Part shown: positions 18,543-28,700 of the stretch, piece by piece | Numbering within the stretch: position 1 is the stretch's first letter | Layout: each line of letters begins with the position of its first letter | Translations under genes and position numbers: made by a program | Source: Pseudomonas sp. LP_7_YM | GTDB lineage: Bacteria > Pseudomonadota > Gammaproteobacteria > Pseudomonadales > Pseudomonadaceae | DNA: 64,000 nt | Direction: 5' to 3' | NCBI RefSeq assembly: GCF_004364435.1 | Contig: NZ_SOCT01000002.1 | Coordinates: 744,001-808,000, forward strand | The notes under the pieces: model-generated | What the model saw: the letters and a program-made list of their open reading frames with translations, nothing else | What the model was told of the DNA's origin: nothing | Databases searched by the model: none

Positions 18543-20426
18543 ATGAACTTCACTTCACTCGCCGCTGACCTGGTCATGCAGGATCTGGTCGATTGCCTGC
18601 TGGCTGAAGACTTCTTTGGCCGCGAGCCATTGAACCTGCAGGACATCGCTCAGTGGCAATCGCGCCACCCACAAGCACCGACCCTGGCTGGGCAGCATGA
18701 CCCACAGCAGGTCTGGGAATGGTGCTGCGATGCTGCCGAACAGCGCTTTATCAGCATCGCACTGCGCCCCGGTATTACCCAGCAATGGGAGAAGGTGCCG
18801 GACACTCCGGTGCTGGGTCGTCAGGATGAGCGCTGGGCGCAGTTGTCGCCGGAAGATTTCATGAAATGGGTATTTGCCGGCAAGGCGACGCTGCTTCAGG
18901 ACAGCGAGCGTCAGGACAATGAAAAGGGCATTGCGCTGTTTCTCGAGGTGCTGCGCATCAGTGTCTGGCAGACCGCGTTGTCACTGGATCATAAAGTGGA
19001 CGAGCAGAACCTCATGGCCCAGGACGGAGCCACGTTCTTCAGGACCATGGAGCAGTGGGCGTCGCTGCGGGATCGTCCTTACCACCCGCTGGCCAAGGCC
19101 AAGCAGGGCTTGAACGAGCAGGAATACCAACAGTACCAGGCCGAGTTTGCCCGGCCGGTGGCGCTGAACTGGGTCGCCGTCGACAAGACCTTGTTGCAGT
19201 GCGGGGAGGGTGTCGGGGATTTGAATGCTTCTTTCCCGGCACGCTACCTGTTGCCAGAAGCGCTGCAGGCGCAACTTGACGAGGAAATGCAGGCGCGCGG
19301 CATAGCAGACAGCCATGTCGCACTGCCGGTTCACCCGTGGCAGTTCGAGCATGTGCTGCAGGCGCAATTGGGCGACGCCTTTGCCAGAGGCGATTGTCAG
19401 CGCCTGGCGTTCAACGATGCAGCGGTGTATGCCACCTCGTCGCTTCGCTCGATGACGCCCTGCTTCGACAGTTCGGATTACCTCAAGCTGCCCATGGCCA
19501 TCTACTCCCTCGGTGCGTCCCGCTATCTGCCAGCGGTGAAGATGATCAACGGCGGGCTGAGCGAGAAGCTGTTGCGCCAGGTGGTGGACAAGGATGAAAC
19601 CCTGAGCCGCTCGCTGCACCTGTGCGACGAACGCAAATGGTGGGCGTTCATGCCACCAAAAGCCACGCTGTTCGACGAAGCACCGCGACATCTTTCCGCA
19701 ATGGTGCGAGGCTATCCATCAGCCTTGCTCGACGACCCGGACTGTCGCCTGTTGCCAATGGCGGCGCTGGGTACACCGCTGCCAGGCAGCCGTCGGCATT
19801 TCTTCGATGAGTGGATGGCCTATCGCAACTTGCCGCGTAATCAGGCCTCGGTGCTGACGCTGTTTGGCGAACTGAGCCACCGTTTCTTCGACATCAACCT
19901 GCGCATGTTCCGTCTGGGCATGCTTGGCGAGGTGCATGGGCAGAATGCGGTGATGGTGTGGAAAGCCGGTCAGGCGCAAGGGCTGTTGTTGCGTGACCAC
20001 GACTCGCTACGTATCTTCGTGCCCTGGCTGGAACGCAATGGCATGCACGACCCCGAATACCGGATCAAGAAAGGTCATGCCAATACGCTTTACCATGACC
20101 GCCCTGAAGACCTTCTCTTCTGGCTGCAGACACTGGGCATTCAGGTCAACGTGCGGGCAATCATGGATACGCTGGCCCAGGTTTACGACGTACCGGTAAC
20201 CGCGCTGTGGACGGTATTGCGCGACGTTCTGGACAATCTGATCAACACGATCGAATTTGATGACGAGGCGCGGGCCATGATCAGGCATCAACTGTTCGAA
20301 GCACCCAACTGGCCGCAGAAACTGCTGCTCACACCTATGATCGAGCGCGCTGGCGGGCCGGGCAGCATGCCGTTCGGCAAGGGCGAGGTGGTCAACCCGT
20401 TCCACAGGCTGCGCCGTGCAACCTGA
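18543..20426 (+). CDS. acsA: NIS synthetase AcsA
   Basis: Third IucA/IucC synthetase of the cluster, 627 residues, completing achromobactin with AcsC. Visible family motifs in order are PYHPLAKAK (the substrate/ATP segment of the N-terminal lobe), DLNASFPARY, LPVHPWQFEH, TSSLRSMTP, GEVHGQNAVM and LLRDHDSLR near the C-terminus. It begins four bases after acsB, and the last 11 bases overlap the GTG of cbrA, joining biosynthesis to uptake genes in one transcript. Its sequence is clearly distinct from AcsC and AcsD, as expected for a different NIS subtype. Confidence 0.93.
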   Translation: MNFTSLAADLVMQDLVDCLLAEDFFGREPLNLQDIAQWQSRHPQAPTLAGQHDPQQVWEWCCDAAEQRFISIALRPGITQQWEKVPDTPVLGRQDERWAQLSPEDFMKWVFAGKATLLQDSERQDNEKGIALFLEVLRISVWQTALSLDHKVDEQNLMAQDGATFFRTMEQWASLRDRPYHPLAKAKQGLNEQEYQQYQAEFARPVALNWVAVDKTLLQCGEGVGDLNASFPARYLLPEALQAQLDEEMQARGIADSHVALPVHPWQFEHVLQAQLGDAFARGDCQRLAFNDAAVYATSSLRSMTPCFDSSDYLKLPMAIYSLGASRYLPAVKMINGGLSEKLLRQVVDKDETLSRSLHLCDERKWWAFMPPKATLFDEAPRHLSAMVRGYPSALLDDPDCRLLPMAALGTPLPGSRRHFFDEWMAYRNLPRNQASVLTLFGELSHRFFDINLRMFRLGMLGEVHGQNAVMVWKAGQAQGLLLRDHDSLRIFVPWLERNGMHDPEYRIKKGHANTLYHDRPEDLLFWLQTLGIQVNVRAIMDTLAQVYDVPVTALWTVLRDVLDNLINTIEFDDEARAMIRHQLFEAPNWPQKLLLTPMIERAGGPGSMPFGKGEVVNPFHRLRRAT

Positions 20427-21321
20427 GCCAAGGGTCCATCCATCGCGGCGCACGGTACTGCGTCTGTCGTTGGGTTTACTGGCGCTGCCCGGCATTGCCC
20501 GGGCAGCGCCGTTGCGCGTGGTCACCCTGTTTCAGGGCTCTGCCGACAGCGCTGTGGCGTTGGGCGTGACGCCCTGTGGGGTGGTGGATTCCTGGAGCGA
20601 AAAACCCATGTATCGCTACCTGCGCCCGGCGCTGGCGGCGGTGCCACACGTTGGCCTGGAAACCCAACCCAGCCTGGAAGACATCGTGCTGCTCAAGCCC
20701 GACCTGATCGTCGCTTCACGCTTTCGCAATCAACGCATTGCTCCGCTGCTTGAGCAGATCAGCACCGTACTGATGCTGGAAGAGGTGTTCGAGTTCAAAC
20801 GCACGCTGGCGATGATGGGCGCTGCCATGCAGCGTCAACAGCAAGCCATGGATCTGCTGGGCAAGTGGCAGCAGCGGGTGACGCAGTTGCGCAGTCAGTT
20901 GCAGGCGAAGTTTGCCGGACGCTGGCCGGTCACAGTCTCGGTGCTCGATATTCGCGAAGACCATATCCGCAGCTATCTTCCCACCAGTTTTGCAGGTTCG
21001 ATCCTCAGTGAACTGGGCTTTGACTGGAGCCCCGCCGCCCGCGCCGCGAGCGGTGTATCCCTGAAACTCAGCAGCAGAGAGAGTTTGCCGGTGGTCGACG
21101 CCGATCTGTTCTTCATCTTTCAGCGCGCGGACAGCAAAACCGCGCAGCAAAGCTACGCCGCGTTGGTCCAGCACCCGTTCTGGCAGCCGTTGCGGGCCGT
21201 GCAGGACCGTCAGGTATGGCGCGTCGATGCCGTCGCCTGGAGCCTGTCCGGGGGCATTCTGGGCGCCAACCAGATGCTCGATGAAATCGCTCGTGTGGCG
21301 ATGGCGCAAAGCGCCTCATGA
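20416..21321 (+). CDS. cbrA: periplasmic ferric-achromobactin-binding protein CbrA
   Basis: Periplasmic substrate-binding component of the ferric-achromobactin ABC importer, 301 residues, FecB/FhuD type. The N-terminus holds [21 protein letters not shown], which has a twin-arginine-like core (SRRTVL) before the hydrophobic stretch; cleavage is expected near residue 31. Tat export is therefore possible, as for FhuD. The GTG at 20416 overlaps the acsA end by 11 bases. Followed with four-base overlap by cbrB. Confidence 0.9.
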   Translation: MQPEPRVHPSRRTVLRLSLGLLALPGIARAAPLRVVTLFQGSADSAVALGVTPCGVVDSWSEKPMYRYLRPALAAVPHVGLETQPSLEDIVLLKPDLIVASRFRNQRIAPLLEQISTVLMLEEVFEFKRTLAMMGAAMQRQQQAMDLLGKWQQRVTQLRSQLQAKFAGRWPVTVSVLDIREDHIRSYLPTSFAGSILSELGFDWSPAARAASGVSLKLSSRESLPVVDADLFFIFQRADSKTAQQSYAALVQHPFWQPLRAVQDRQVWRVDAVAWSLSGGILGANQMLDEIARVAMAQSAS

Positions 21322-22307
21322 CGGCTGCGCTGAAACTGGGCCTTGGTCTATTGGTGTTGTTGGCGTGCATGGGCTTGAGCCTGGCCACCGGAGCCACCTG
21401 GATTTCGCCTTCGGCGATTGTGCGCAGCGTGTGGCGGCCCGATGCGCTGAGCGCTATCGAGCATGTGCTGCTCGGCACGCGGCTGACGCGCACTTTGATC
21501 GCGATAACGGTAGGTGCCAGCCTGGCGGTGGCCGGCGCGCTGATGCAGGCCTTGACGCGCAACCCTCTGGCGTCGCCGGGCTTGTTCGGCATCAACGCAG
21601 GGGCGACGTTTTCCATCATCGTCTGTTCATCGTTTTTCGCCCTGTCGTCCATGAGTCAGTGGCTGTGGTGTGCCTTCATCGGCGCGGCGGTGGCGGGGAC
21701 TGTCGTCTGGGTGATTGGCAATCGTGGGCAGGGCAGTCTCAATCCGTTGCGGATCGTGTTGGCGGGTGCGGCCATCACCGCGCTGTTCACAGCGTTCAGT
21801 CAGGCGTTGCTGGTGGTCAATCAGGACGGGCTGGACACCGTGTTGTTCTGGCTGGCGGGTTCCTTGTCCGGGCGCGACTTGAGCACGACCGCGCCGTTAC
21901 TGGTCTGCGTGGCGCTGGCCTTGTGCGGGTCATTGCTATTAGCCGGGCAGGTCAACGTGCTCAATACCGGAGAGGCCATCGCGACCGCCCTGGGCCAGCG
22001 TACAGGGCTGATTCGGCTGCTGATGAGCATCGTCATCATTGCTTTGGCGGCGAGTGCCGTGGCGTTGGCGGGCAGCATCGGTTTCATCGGGCTGCTGGTG
22101 CCGCACATGGTGCGCAAGACGCTGTCCATCGACCATCGCTGGCTGTTGCCCGGCTGCGCATTGCTGGGCGCAACGCTCTTGTTGCTGGCCGATACGCTGG
22201 CGAGAGTGGTGATCTTGCCTCAGGAGGTTCCCGTTGGCGTGATGACCGCGCTGTTTGGTGCGCCGTTCTTTATCGCGTTGGTGCGGCGAGGGGCGCGTTA
22301 TGGATAG
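21318..22307 (+). CDS. cbrB: FecCD-family permease CbrB
   Basis: First inner-membrane permease of the CbrABCD ferric-achromobactin importer, 329 residues, with about nine to ten hydrophobic segments. The family features [16 protein letters not shown] (loop after helix 2) and [13 protein letters not shown] (cytoplasmic coupling segment for the ATPase) are clear. The start overlaps cbrA as ATGA and the end overlaps cbrC by eight bases, consistent with equimolar production of the two permeases. Confidence 0.93.
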   Translation: MTAALKLGLGLLVLLACMGLSLATGATWISPSAIVRSVWRPDALSAIEHVLLGTRLTRTLIAITVGASLAVAGALMQALTRNPLASPGLFGINAGATFSIIVCSSFFALSSMSQWLWCAFIGAAVAGTVVWVIGNRGQGSLNPLRIVLAGAAITALFTAFSQALLVVNQDGLDTVLFWLAGSLSGRDLSTTAPLLVCVALALCGSLLLAGQVNVLNTGEAIATALGQRTGLIRLLMSIVIIALAASAVALAGSIGFIGLLVPHMVRKTLSIDHRWLLPGCALLGATLLLLADTLARVVILPQEVPVGVMTALFGAPFFIALVRRGARYG

Positions 22308-23331
22308 GCGCCTGACCCTGCGCTACCGAAGCTTTTCCCGACAGTTCAGCCTGACCGTATTAACGCGTCTGTCGATTGCGGCAACGCTGACGCTGCTGGT
22401 GGCAATGGGGTCGCTGGCCGTGGGCAAAATCAACCTGTCGCCCATGGCCCTTGTGAGCGTTTTTTTTGGGCAGGCCGATGCCAGCCTGGTGTTCATCGTC
22501 GAGCAACTGCGTGCCCCCCGGTTGGTGCTGGCGGCGTTGGTAGGCGCGGCATTGGCCCTGTCCGGGCTGATCCTGCAGAGCATCATCCGCAACCCGCTGG
22601 CTTCGCCGGACTTGCTGGGTATTACCAGCGGCGCCAGTGCGGCGGCAGTGCTGTACCTGTCATTCCTCTCGGCTGTGTGGGGCGCGCAATGGCTGCCCTT
22701 GGCGGCAATCTGCGGCGCAGGGACGGCGGCGCTGGTGATCTACCTGCTGTCGTGGAACCAAGGCGCTTCGCCATTGCGGATGGTATTAATCGGGGTCGGC
22801 GTATCGGCGCTGCTGGCAGCCGTGACCACGTTTGTTCTGGTGTTCAGCCCGTTGACCACCACCTTGTCGGCGTACGTCTGGCTGACCGGGAGTGTGTATG
22901 GTGCCAGTTGGCCGGAACCCCGTGCCCTGGCAGGCTGGCTGCTGTTGACCCTGCCGTTGCTGGTGCTGCTCGCCCGTCAGGTGCGCATGCAGCAGCTGGA
23001 CGATGGTCTGGCCCAAGGCATCGGTGTGCAGGTGCAGTGGCTGCGCGCCGGGTTGCTGGTGGTGAGCGTTGCGCTTGCAGGCCTGGCGGTGGCATGGGCC
23101 GGTGCGATTGCCTTTGTCGGCCTGATTGCGCCGCATATCGCCAAGCGCTTGATGCCTCCCGGGTTTACCGGTCAAGCACTGATGGCGGCACTGATCGGTG
23201 CGAATCTGGTGATGCTCGCCGATCTGGCCGGGCGTACGCTGTTCCTGCCGCTGGATCTACCGGCGGGGATTTTTGTAGCGGTGTTGGGCACACCGTTTTT
23301 TCTGTATCTATTGATCAATCAGCGGCATTAA
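22300..23331 (+). CDS. cbrC: FecCD-family permease CbrC
   Basis: Second permease of the importer, 343 residues, homologous to CbrB. It shows [16 protein letters not shown] and [13 protein letters not shown], the equivalent loop and ATPase-coupling motifs. ATG 22300 is chosen over an earlier in-frame ATG at 22255, which lies well inside cbrB. The N-terminus carries a short basic cytoplasmic extension before the first helix. Ten bases separate it from cbrD. Confidence 0.92.
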   Translation: MDRRLTLRYRSFSRQFSLTVLTRLSIAATLTLLVAMGSLAVGKINLSPMALVSVFFGQADASLVFIVEQLRAPRLVLAALVGAALALSGLILQSIIRNPLASPDLLGITSGASAAAVLYLSFLSAVWGAQWLPLAAICGAGTAALVIYLLSWNQGASPLRMVLIGVGVSALLAAVTTFVLVFSPLTTTLSAYVWLTGSVYGASWPEPRALAGWLLLTLPLLVLLARQVRMQQLDDGLAQGIGVQVQWLRAGLLVVSVALAGLAVAWAGAIAFVGLIAPHIAKRLMPPGFTGQALMAALIGANLVMLADLAGRTLFLPLDLPAGIFVAVLGTPFFLYLLINQRH

Positions 23332-23341
23332 GGAATTACTG

Positions 23342-24133
23342 ATGGCGTCCATCGCAACCCATGACCTGACCCTCAGTTACCAGCGACAGGTGATCATCGA
23401 AAGCCTCGATCTGCAATTGCCCGAAGGTCAGGTGAGCGTGCTGATTGGCAGTAACGGTTGCGGCAAAAGCACGCTGCTCAAATCCCTGGCGCGTCTGCTC
23501 AAGCCACAGCAGGGCACCGTGGTGCTCAACGGTGCCGACATTCACCAGAAATCCACCGCCACCGTGGCACGCGAACTGGCGATTCTGCCGCAGATGCCAA
23601 GCGCGCCGGAAGGCATCAGCGTGCGTCAGTTGGTGGCGCTGGGCCGTTATCCCTATCAGAACTGGATGCAGCAATGGTCCGTTCAGGATGAGGCCATGGT
23701 CGAACGAGCGCTGGCGCAGACCGGCATGCAGGCACTGGCCGACCGGCCGGTGGATGCGTTGTCGGGTGGCCAGCGTCAGCGCGCGTGGATCGCCATGACG
23801 CTGGCGCAGGACACCGACATCGTGCTGCTGGATGAGCCGACAACCTTTCTCGACCTGGCGCATCAGATCGAGGTGCTGGACCTGTTGCGTGACCTCAACC
23901 GGCAAGAGGGCAAGACCATCGTCATGGTTCTGCATGACCTGAACCTGGCTTGTCGCTATGCCGATTACATGGTCGCCGTTCACCAGCGCACCGCTTTTGC
24001 CCAGGGACGTCCCGCCGACATCCTCAGTGAAGCGCTGGTCATGCAGGTATTTAACCTCAACTGTCGGATCATCGCTGACCCCTTCTTTGGTACCCCGTTG
24101 TGCATCCCCTTTGGCCGCGAGTTGCCGCAATGA
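23342..24133 (+). CDS. cbrD: ABC transporter ATPase CbrD
   Basis: ATP-binding subunit energising ferric-achromobactin import, 263 residues. Walker A is GSNGCGKS (36-43), the signature [10 protein letters not shown] follows at about 140-149, Walker B is IVLLDEPT at about 161-168 and the H-loop histidine is in VLHDLN. FecE/FhuC subfamily. Its stop overlaps the next gene as ATGA, which ties the ferric reductase to the importer. Confidence 0.94.
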   Translation: MASIATHDLTLSYQRQVIIESLDLQLPEGQVSVLIGSNGCGKSTLLKSLARLLKPQQGTVVLNGADIHQKSTATVARELAILPQMPSAPEGISVRQLVALGRYPYQNWMQQWSVQDEAMVERALAQTGMQALADRPVDALSGGQRQRAWIAMTLAQDTDIVLLDEPTTFLDLAHQIEVLDLLRDLNRQEGKTIVMVLHDLNLACRYADYMVAVHQRTAFAQGRPADILSEALVMQVFNLNCRIIADPFFGTPLCIPFGRELPQ

Positions 24134-24909
24134 ATCTGAGGCACGACTTCAGTGAGGCGCAATGGGCGCTGCTGTCCGGGGCACTGCGGCTCAAGCAGGC
24201 GGATGCGCGTGATCCCCGCTCGTTGCCAGCCAGCGCATTGCTGGATGATCAGGCGTGCGAGCGATTGCTGCAGACCCTGGGTCCGATCATCGGCTCCCCG
24301 ACACAGGCGATCACCGCATCCCTGCTGGCCAAGCGCTTTTCCTTTCTGAGCACCGGTGCCTGTCTGTACGCCATGTCGGTCTACGACAAAGGCTTGATCC
24401 TGTCGCTGGATAACAGCGTACTCGAATACGCACACGATGACGGCCTGTGGACCTCCTCCATGCCTTTGGTCGATACCGTCCCCGCGGGCTATGAGCCAGG
24501 CAACCGCGAGGCGTGGCGCGATGAGGTGGTCGGCACCCTGTTTCGCGACTTGCTCCAGCCATTGTGGGAAACCTTGAATCGTGTCACGGGCATTTCCCGG
24601 CGCATTCTGTGGGAAAACACCGCCGTGCGGGTCTATTCGCTGTACGAGAAGCGCATGGTCAAGGTCGAAGACCCTCTGATCCGCCAGCGCCATGAAGCCG
24701 ATTTCGACTGGCTGCTCAATCAAGCCGAGCCAGCATTGTTCGGCCTGCATTACAACCCGTTGAAACACTTCCGGCGTCCACCGGTGTTGCTGGAGGCGGA
24801 GGGTAAAAGCATTCGATTTCGTCGCACCTGCTGCTTCTATTACGAGGCCAGCAATCCTGTCGAGTATTGCTCGACCTGCCCGCTATTGAGGCCCAGGAAA
24901 CATCGATGA
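24130..24909 (+). CDS. FhuF-like ferric-siderophore reductase
   Basis: A 259-residue protein related to FhuF, the [2Fe-2S] enzyme that reduces ferric siderophores in the cytoplasm to release iron. The C-terminal cluster ligands are Cys234, Cys235, Cys247 and Cys250 (CC, 11 residues, CxxC), the FhuF-type arrangement, within [13 protein letters not shown]...CSTCPLLR. The rest of the protein has only general FhuF similarity. Coupled to cbrD and to the following gene by ATGA overlaps, which points to reductive release of iron from achromobactin after CbrABCD import. Reductase activity on this siderophore is inferred. Confidence 0.87.
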   Translation: MNLRHDFSEAQWALLSGALRLKQADARDPRSLPASALLDDQACERLLQTLGPIIGSPTQAITASLLAKRFSFLSTGACLYAMSVYDKGLILSLDNSVLEYAHDDGLWTSSMPLVDTVPAGYEPGNREAWRDEVVGTLFRDLLQPLWETLNRVTGISRRILWENTAVRVYSLYEKRMVKVEDPLIRQRHEADFDWLLNQAEPALFGLHYNPLKHFRRPPVLLEAEGKSIRFRRTCCFYYEASNPVEYCSTCPLLRPRKHR

Positions 24910-25547
24910 ACAAGCAGATTGCAGACCGCCAGCAACCACTCGACGATGTCGTAATCGTGCAATACCGGGGCATCGCGGCCTCCACCATCGGGCACCTGAC
25001 CGACAACGGTTATCTGCGCGGGATCAGACCGCTGTTCGACGGTATAAGGATGGTCGGCAACGTGGTCACGGTGAAAGTACACCTGCCCGATGGGAGCATT
25101 CTTCGCGACGCCCTGTTGAACAGCCAGCCCGGTGATGTGCTGGTGATCGAGTGCGTCGGCGACGGGCATTGCGCATGCTGGGGCGAGCTGCGCACGCTGG
25201 CCGGGCTCATCAAGGGACTGGCCGGAGTCGTGGTCTCGGGTGCGGTGACCGATGTCGCCGCCTTGCGCGAACATCGGCTGCCGGTATTCAGCCAGGGCAT
25301 CAGCGCCGTGACCACACGAAGTCTGGGAGAGCGCGGCGAACTCAATGGGCCGATCTGTATCGGTGGCGTTGCAGTCAACCCGGGGGACCTTGCGGTGGGT
25401 GATGATGATGGCGTGTTTATCCTGAATCCCCAGCAGGCAGCTGAATTGTTGCCAGGTTTGTTGGCGAAGGAAAGCGCGGATCGTGGGCGGCGGGAGGTGT
25501 TTCTGGGCCGGTTGGCGGGAAAGGCACATCGGATCTGCAACGGGTAG
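24906..25547 (+). CDS. RraA-like (HMG/CHA aldolase family) protein, variant active site
   Basis: A 213-residue member of the RraA/4-hydroxy-4-methyl-2-oxoglutarate aldolase family, last gene of the achromobactin operon. Family landmarks are GDVLVIEC (77-84), WGEL (92-95), GLAGVVVSGAVTD (104-116) and GDLAVGDDDGV (160-170). The usual GAVRD reads GAVTD: Thr115 replaces the arginine that binds the pyruvate-type carboxylate in aldolases, while Asp116 remains. The conserved arginine before GLAGVV is lysine. The enzyme may act on another 2-oxo acid or have lost aldolase activity. ATG 24906 overlaps the previous stop. RraA itself restrains RNase E, but most family members are metabolic enzymes. Function not assigned. 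Confidence 0.8.
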   Translation: MNKQIADRQQPLDDVVIVQYRGIAASTIGHLTDNGYLRGIRPLFDGIRMVGNVVTVKVHLPDGSILRDALLNSQPGDVLVIECVGDGHCACWGELRTLAGLIKGLAGVVVSGAVTDVAALREHRLPVFSQGISAVTTRSLGERGELNGPICIGGVAVNPGDLAVGDDDGVFILNPQQAAELLPGLLAKESADRGRREVFLGRLAGKAHRICNG

Positions 25548-25717
25548 GCGCAAGGAAGAGCCCGACCAGTACCGGATCAGGGAATCGTGAAAGTCCTGAC
25601 GAATGTGTCCGATCACCAGCACGGCGTTTTTGCTTGCGCAGGTTACGCTTCATCAGCTTGCGCTCATACCAAAATCCGGTCCGGAGCCCGACGCAGGCGT
25701 CAGGCCCCGATCCTTCG

Positions 25718-28700
25718 CTAGCCTTTAAGCAGTTCCAGAAGCGCATCGGCGTCCAGCTTCGCGCTGATTTCGCCACCGTCCAGCAGGCTGTCGGCCAAGT
25801 CGCGTTTGCGCCCGTGCAAGCCCACGATCTGCTCCTCGATGCTGTTTTCGGTTACCAGCCGATAAATCGTCACGGGCCGCTGTTGGCCCATGCGATGCGC
25901 CCGGTCACTGGCTTGATCTTCAACGGCCGGGTTCCACCAAGGGTCGAGGTGGATCACGTAGTCCGCCGCAGTCAGGTTGAGGCCGCTGCCACCGGCCTTA
26001 AGGCTGATCAGAAAGATGTCGCCTACCCCGGCCTGAAACGCATTGACCCGGTTTTGCCGCTCCTTGGCGGGCGTGGCGCCATCAAGGTACTGATAGGCGA
26101 TCCCTTGCTGATCCAGCCAGGCGCGGACGATGCTCAGGTGGTCGACGAATTGACTGAAGACCAGCGCCTTGTGCCGGTTCTCAAGCAGCTCGCTGACGAT
26201 TTCCGTAAAGGCCTGCAACTTGCTGCTCTGCAACGTCGAGCCCGGCAGGACCAAGGAGGGGTGGCAGCAGAAGCGACGAAGACGGGTGATCTCCGACAGC
26301 ACCTGCATGGATTTGCCCTGCTTGGGATCGAGTCGCGAGAGGTTTGCCACCGCCTGCTGGCGCAGGGCTTCGTACTGATGCGCTTCCTCGTCCGACAACG
26401 GCACTTTGTAGGTGATCTCGGTACGTGCTGGCAGTTCTTCGAGCACCTGGCTTTTCAGGCGTCGGAGGATAAACGGCTGGATCAATGCCTTGAGCGCCCG
26501 GCGCGCCGCCAGATCACCTTGCTCGATGGCCGTTGCAAAGCGGGCGGCGAAGCTTTCCTGACTGCCGAGCAGGCCAGGGTTGATGAACCGGAACAGGTTC
26601 CACAATTCGCCAAGATGGTTTTCCAGCGGGGTGCCGGTGGCGATCATACGAAAGTCGGCCTGCAACGCCATCACGGTCTGGGATCGCTTGGTCTGGGCGT
26701 TCTTGATGGCTTGAGCCTCGTCCAGCACCACGCTGGTCCAGCGCTGCCCGGTGAAGGCCGCGGTATCGAGCTGCAGCAGACCGTAGCTGACGATGACCAG
26801 ATCGCCGGGACCCAGATCATCCAGGCTGCGCTGTTGTTGATAGAGCCGCAATTTAAGACCTGGAGCAAAGCGTGCGCTTTCCGCCTGCCAATTGAGCGTG
26901 ACCGACGTCGGTGCGACCACCAGTTGCGGCCCAAGGCTTGCGCGTTGCAGCAACAGCGCCAGTGTCTGCACGGTCTTGCCCAGACCCATGTCGTCAGCCA
27001 GGCAGGCACCGACGCCCCAGTGGGCCAGACGTGCCAGCCATACGAAGCCGTCGTGTTGGTAATCGCGCAGTTCGGCTTGCAGGCCGCCGGGTACCTGCGG
27101 TTGGTAGTGACGCAAGGACTGCAGTTTTTCGAGGTGGGTCTGCCAGCTCGCGTCGGCGTCGAATTGCCCGACTTCCTGGGCCAGGCTGGCGAGCAGCGGC
27201 GAGGTCAGGGTGCTAAGGCGCAATCCCTGGTCATTGACCCGGTCGGTCAGGTGCGCCAGTTCATCGAGGCGTTTGCGCAGACTGTCATCGAGGGCCAGCC
27301 AGTCGCGTTCATTGAGCCTCAGGAAGCGGCCGGGACTGGCCTTGAGCAGTTCCATCAATTCCTTGAGCTGTAACACCCTGCCGTCGTCCAGGGTGATATT
27401 CCCTTGCAGCACAAACCAGTCGCCCTGCTGGCGAAGCCCCAGCTTGAGCTGGGTCAGCCCCGGACGCGCCTTGATCCGCATGCGCTCGCCTTCCGGCCAT
27501 ATGCAGTGCAGCAGCTCGCCGTCCAGCGCATGCAGTTCGCTGAGTAACTGCAGGGCATGCTGGGGCTGGTCCAGCTGCCATTCCTGGCCGTCGCTGTCGG
27601 CATAGGCGAGCCCTGGGCAACTTTCCAGGACCTGTTGCAGCGCATGGCGTTCGCCAGCCAGGTCCCGGCATACCTGCAGCGGCTTGCCTTCGCGCTCGCC
27701 CAGCAGATTTTCGGCCCCCTGACCTGGGCGGAACCAGCTACCGTCCGCCAAAGGACGCACCAACAGTTGCAAGCGCACACCTTCAGCCAGAGGCAGCAAA
27801 TGCGCGTAGAGACGGGTATCGGCCGGCTCCTGGTCGAGGTGCCCGGTCAGTTCGGGAATATCCGAATGAATCGGCAGCAGCGGGGCAATCGCGCTCACGG
27901 CCTCGATCAGTTGCGCCTTGGCCGACGCCGGCACGCTCAGACTGTGGCCAACGATGTCTGCAATTTTGCGCAGTTCGCGGCTTATCGGGTAGACCAGCAG
28001 GCGGGTCGGGGTTTCTTTGTGCACATAGGTATCACCCGCGTCGAGGATGCCCGCAGGCTCCAGACGCACTTGAATCTGCTCGGCACGGGACTGAAGGTGC
28101 AGGGTCGCCTGACCCGCCTGCAGATCGATACGCACGTCCGGCGCGTCCTCCCAGTAGAGCGCCGGATGGCCGACCAGACGGGGCAAGGCGTGAACAGCGG
28201 GCAGTTCGTATTCGGGGCTGGCGTAGTGGTAGCTTGCCTGGATCGCGCTGATCGTCTGCCGGTCCTGCTCGCAGAGAAAATCCATCAGGTCGCCGTCTTC
28301 TACCAGACGCTTGAGCGCCACTGTACGGCCCTTGCTCCACTGTCCCTTGGCATTGCGTTTTTGCTCGCGCGGTTCGACTTTCATCCAATAGTCGGTCAGC
28401 AGAAGGGTCCAGGCCAGACGGGTATTCTTCTCGTCAGCAGCAGGGGTGGCTGGCCCCTTGCCGGGCCTTAGTTGACTCAGCGCGTTAAGCGCATGCTCCC
28501 AGGCTTCCTGACGATGACAGAGCTCGACCAGCGGCTGCAAACCGGCGCTTCGATGGACCTGGGTTAACTGCCGGGGCTGGCCGAACTGGATGGCGATCAG
28601 TGCGTCAAACTCCGCTGCCAGCCAAAGGTATTCGTCCCGTGCCAGCTCATCGCGGTAATCCTGCAACCTGGTGCGCCATGCCTCCTGACGCACTTGAGGC

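Noticed and set aside
24906..25547. The RraA-like protein as a regulator of the RNase E encoded in the same window
   Set aside because: The genes are 28 kb apart, the family is mostly metabolic, and operon membership with achromobactin genes is the stronger context.
25548..25717. Small basic frame on the minus strand (KRNLRKQKRRAG) after the achromobactin operon
   Set aside because: No ribosome-binding site or recognisable family, and the frame runs into the SNF2 gene in another phase.
25634..27373. A 579-codon open frame opposite the SNF2 gene
   Set aside because: The SNF2 motor motifs lie on the minus strand here; the plus-strand product is a compositional shadow.
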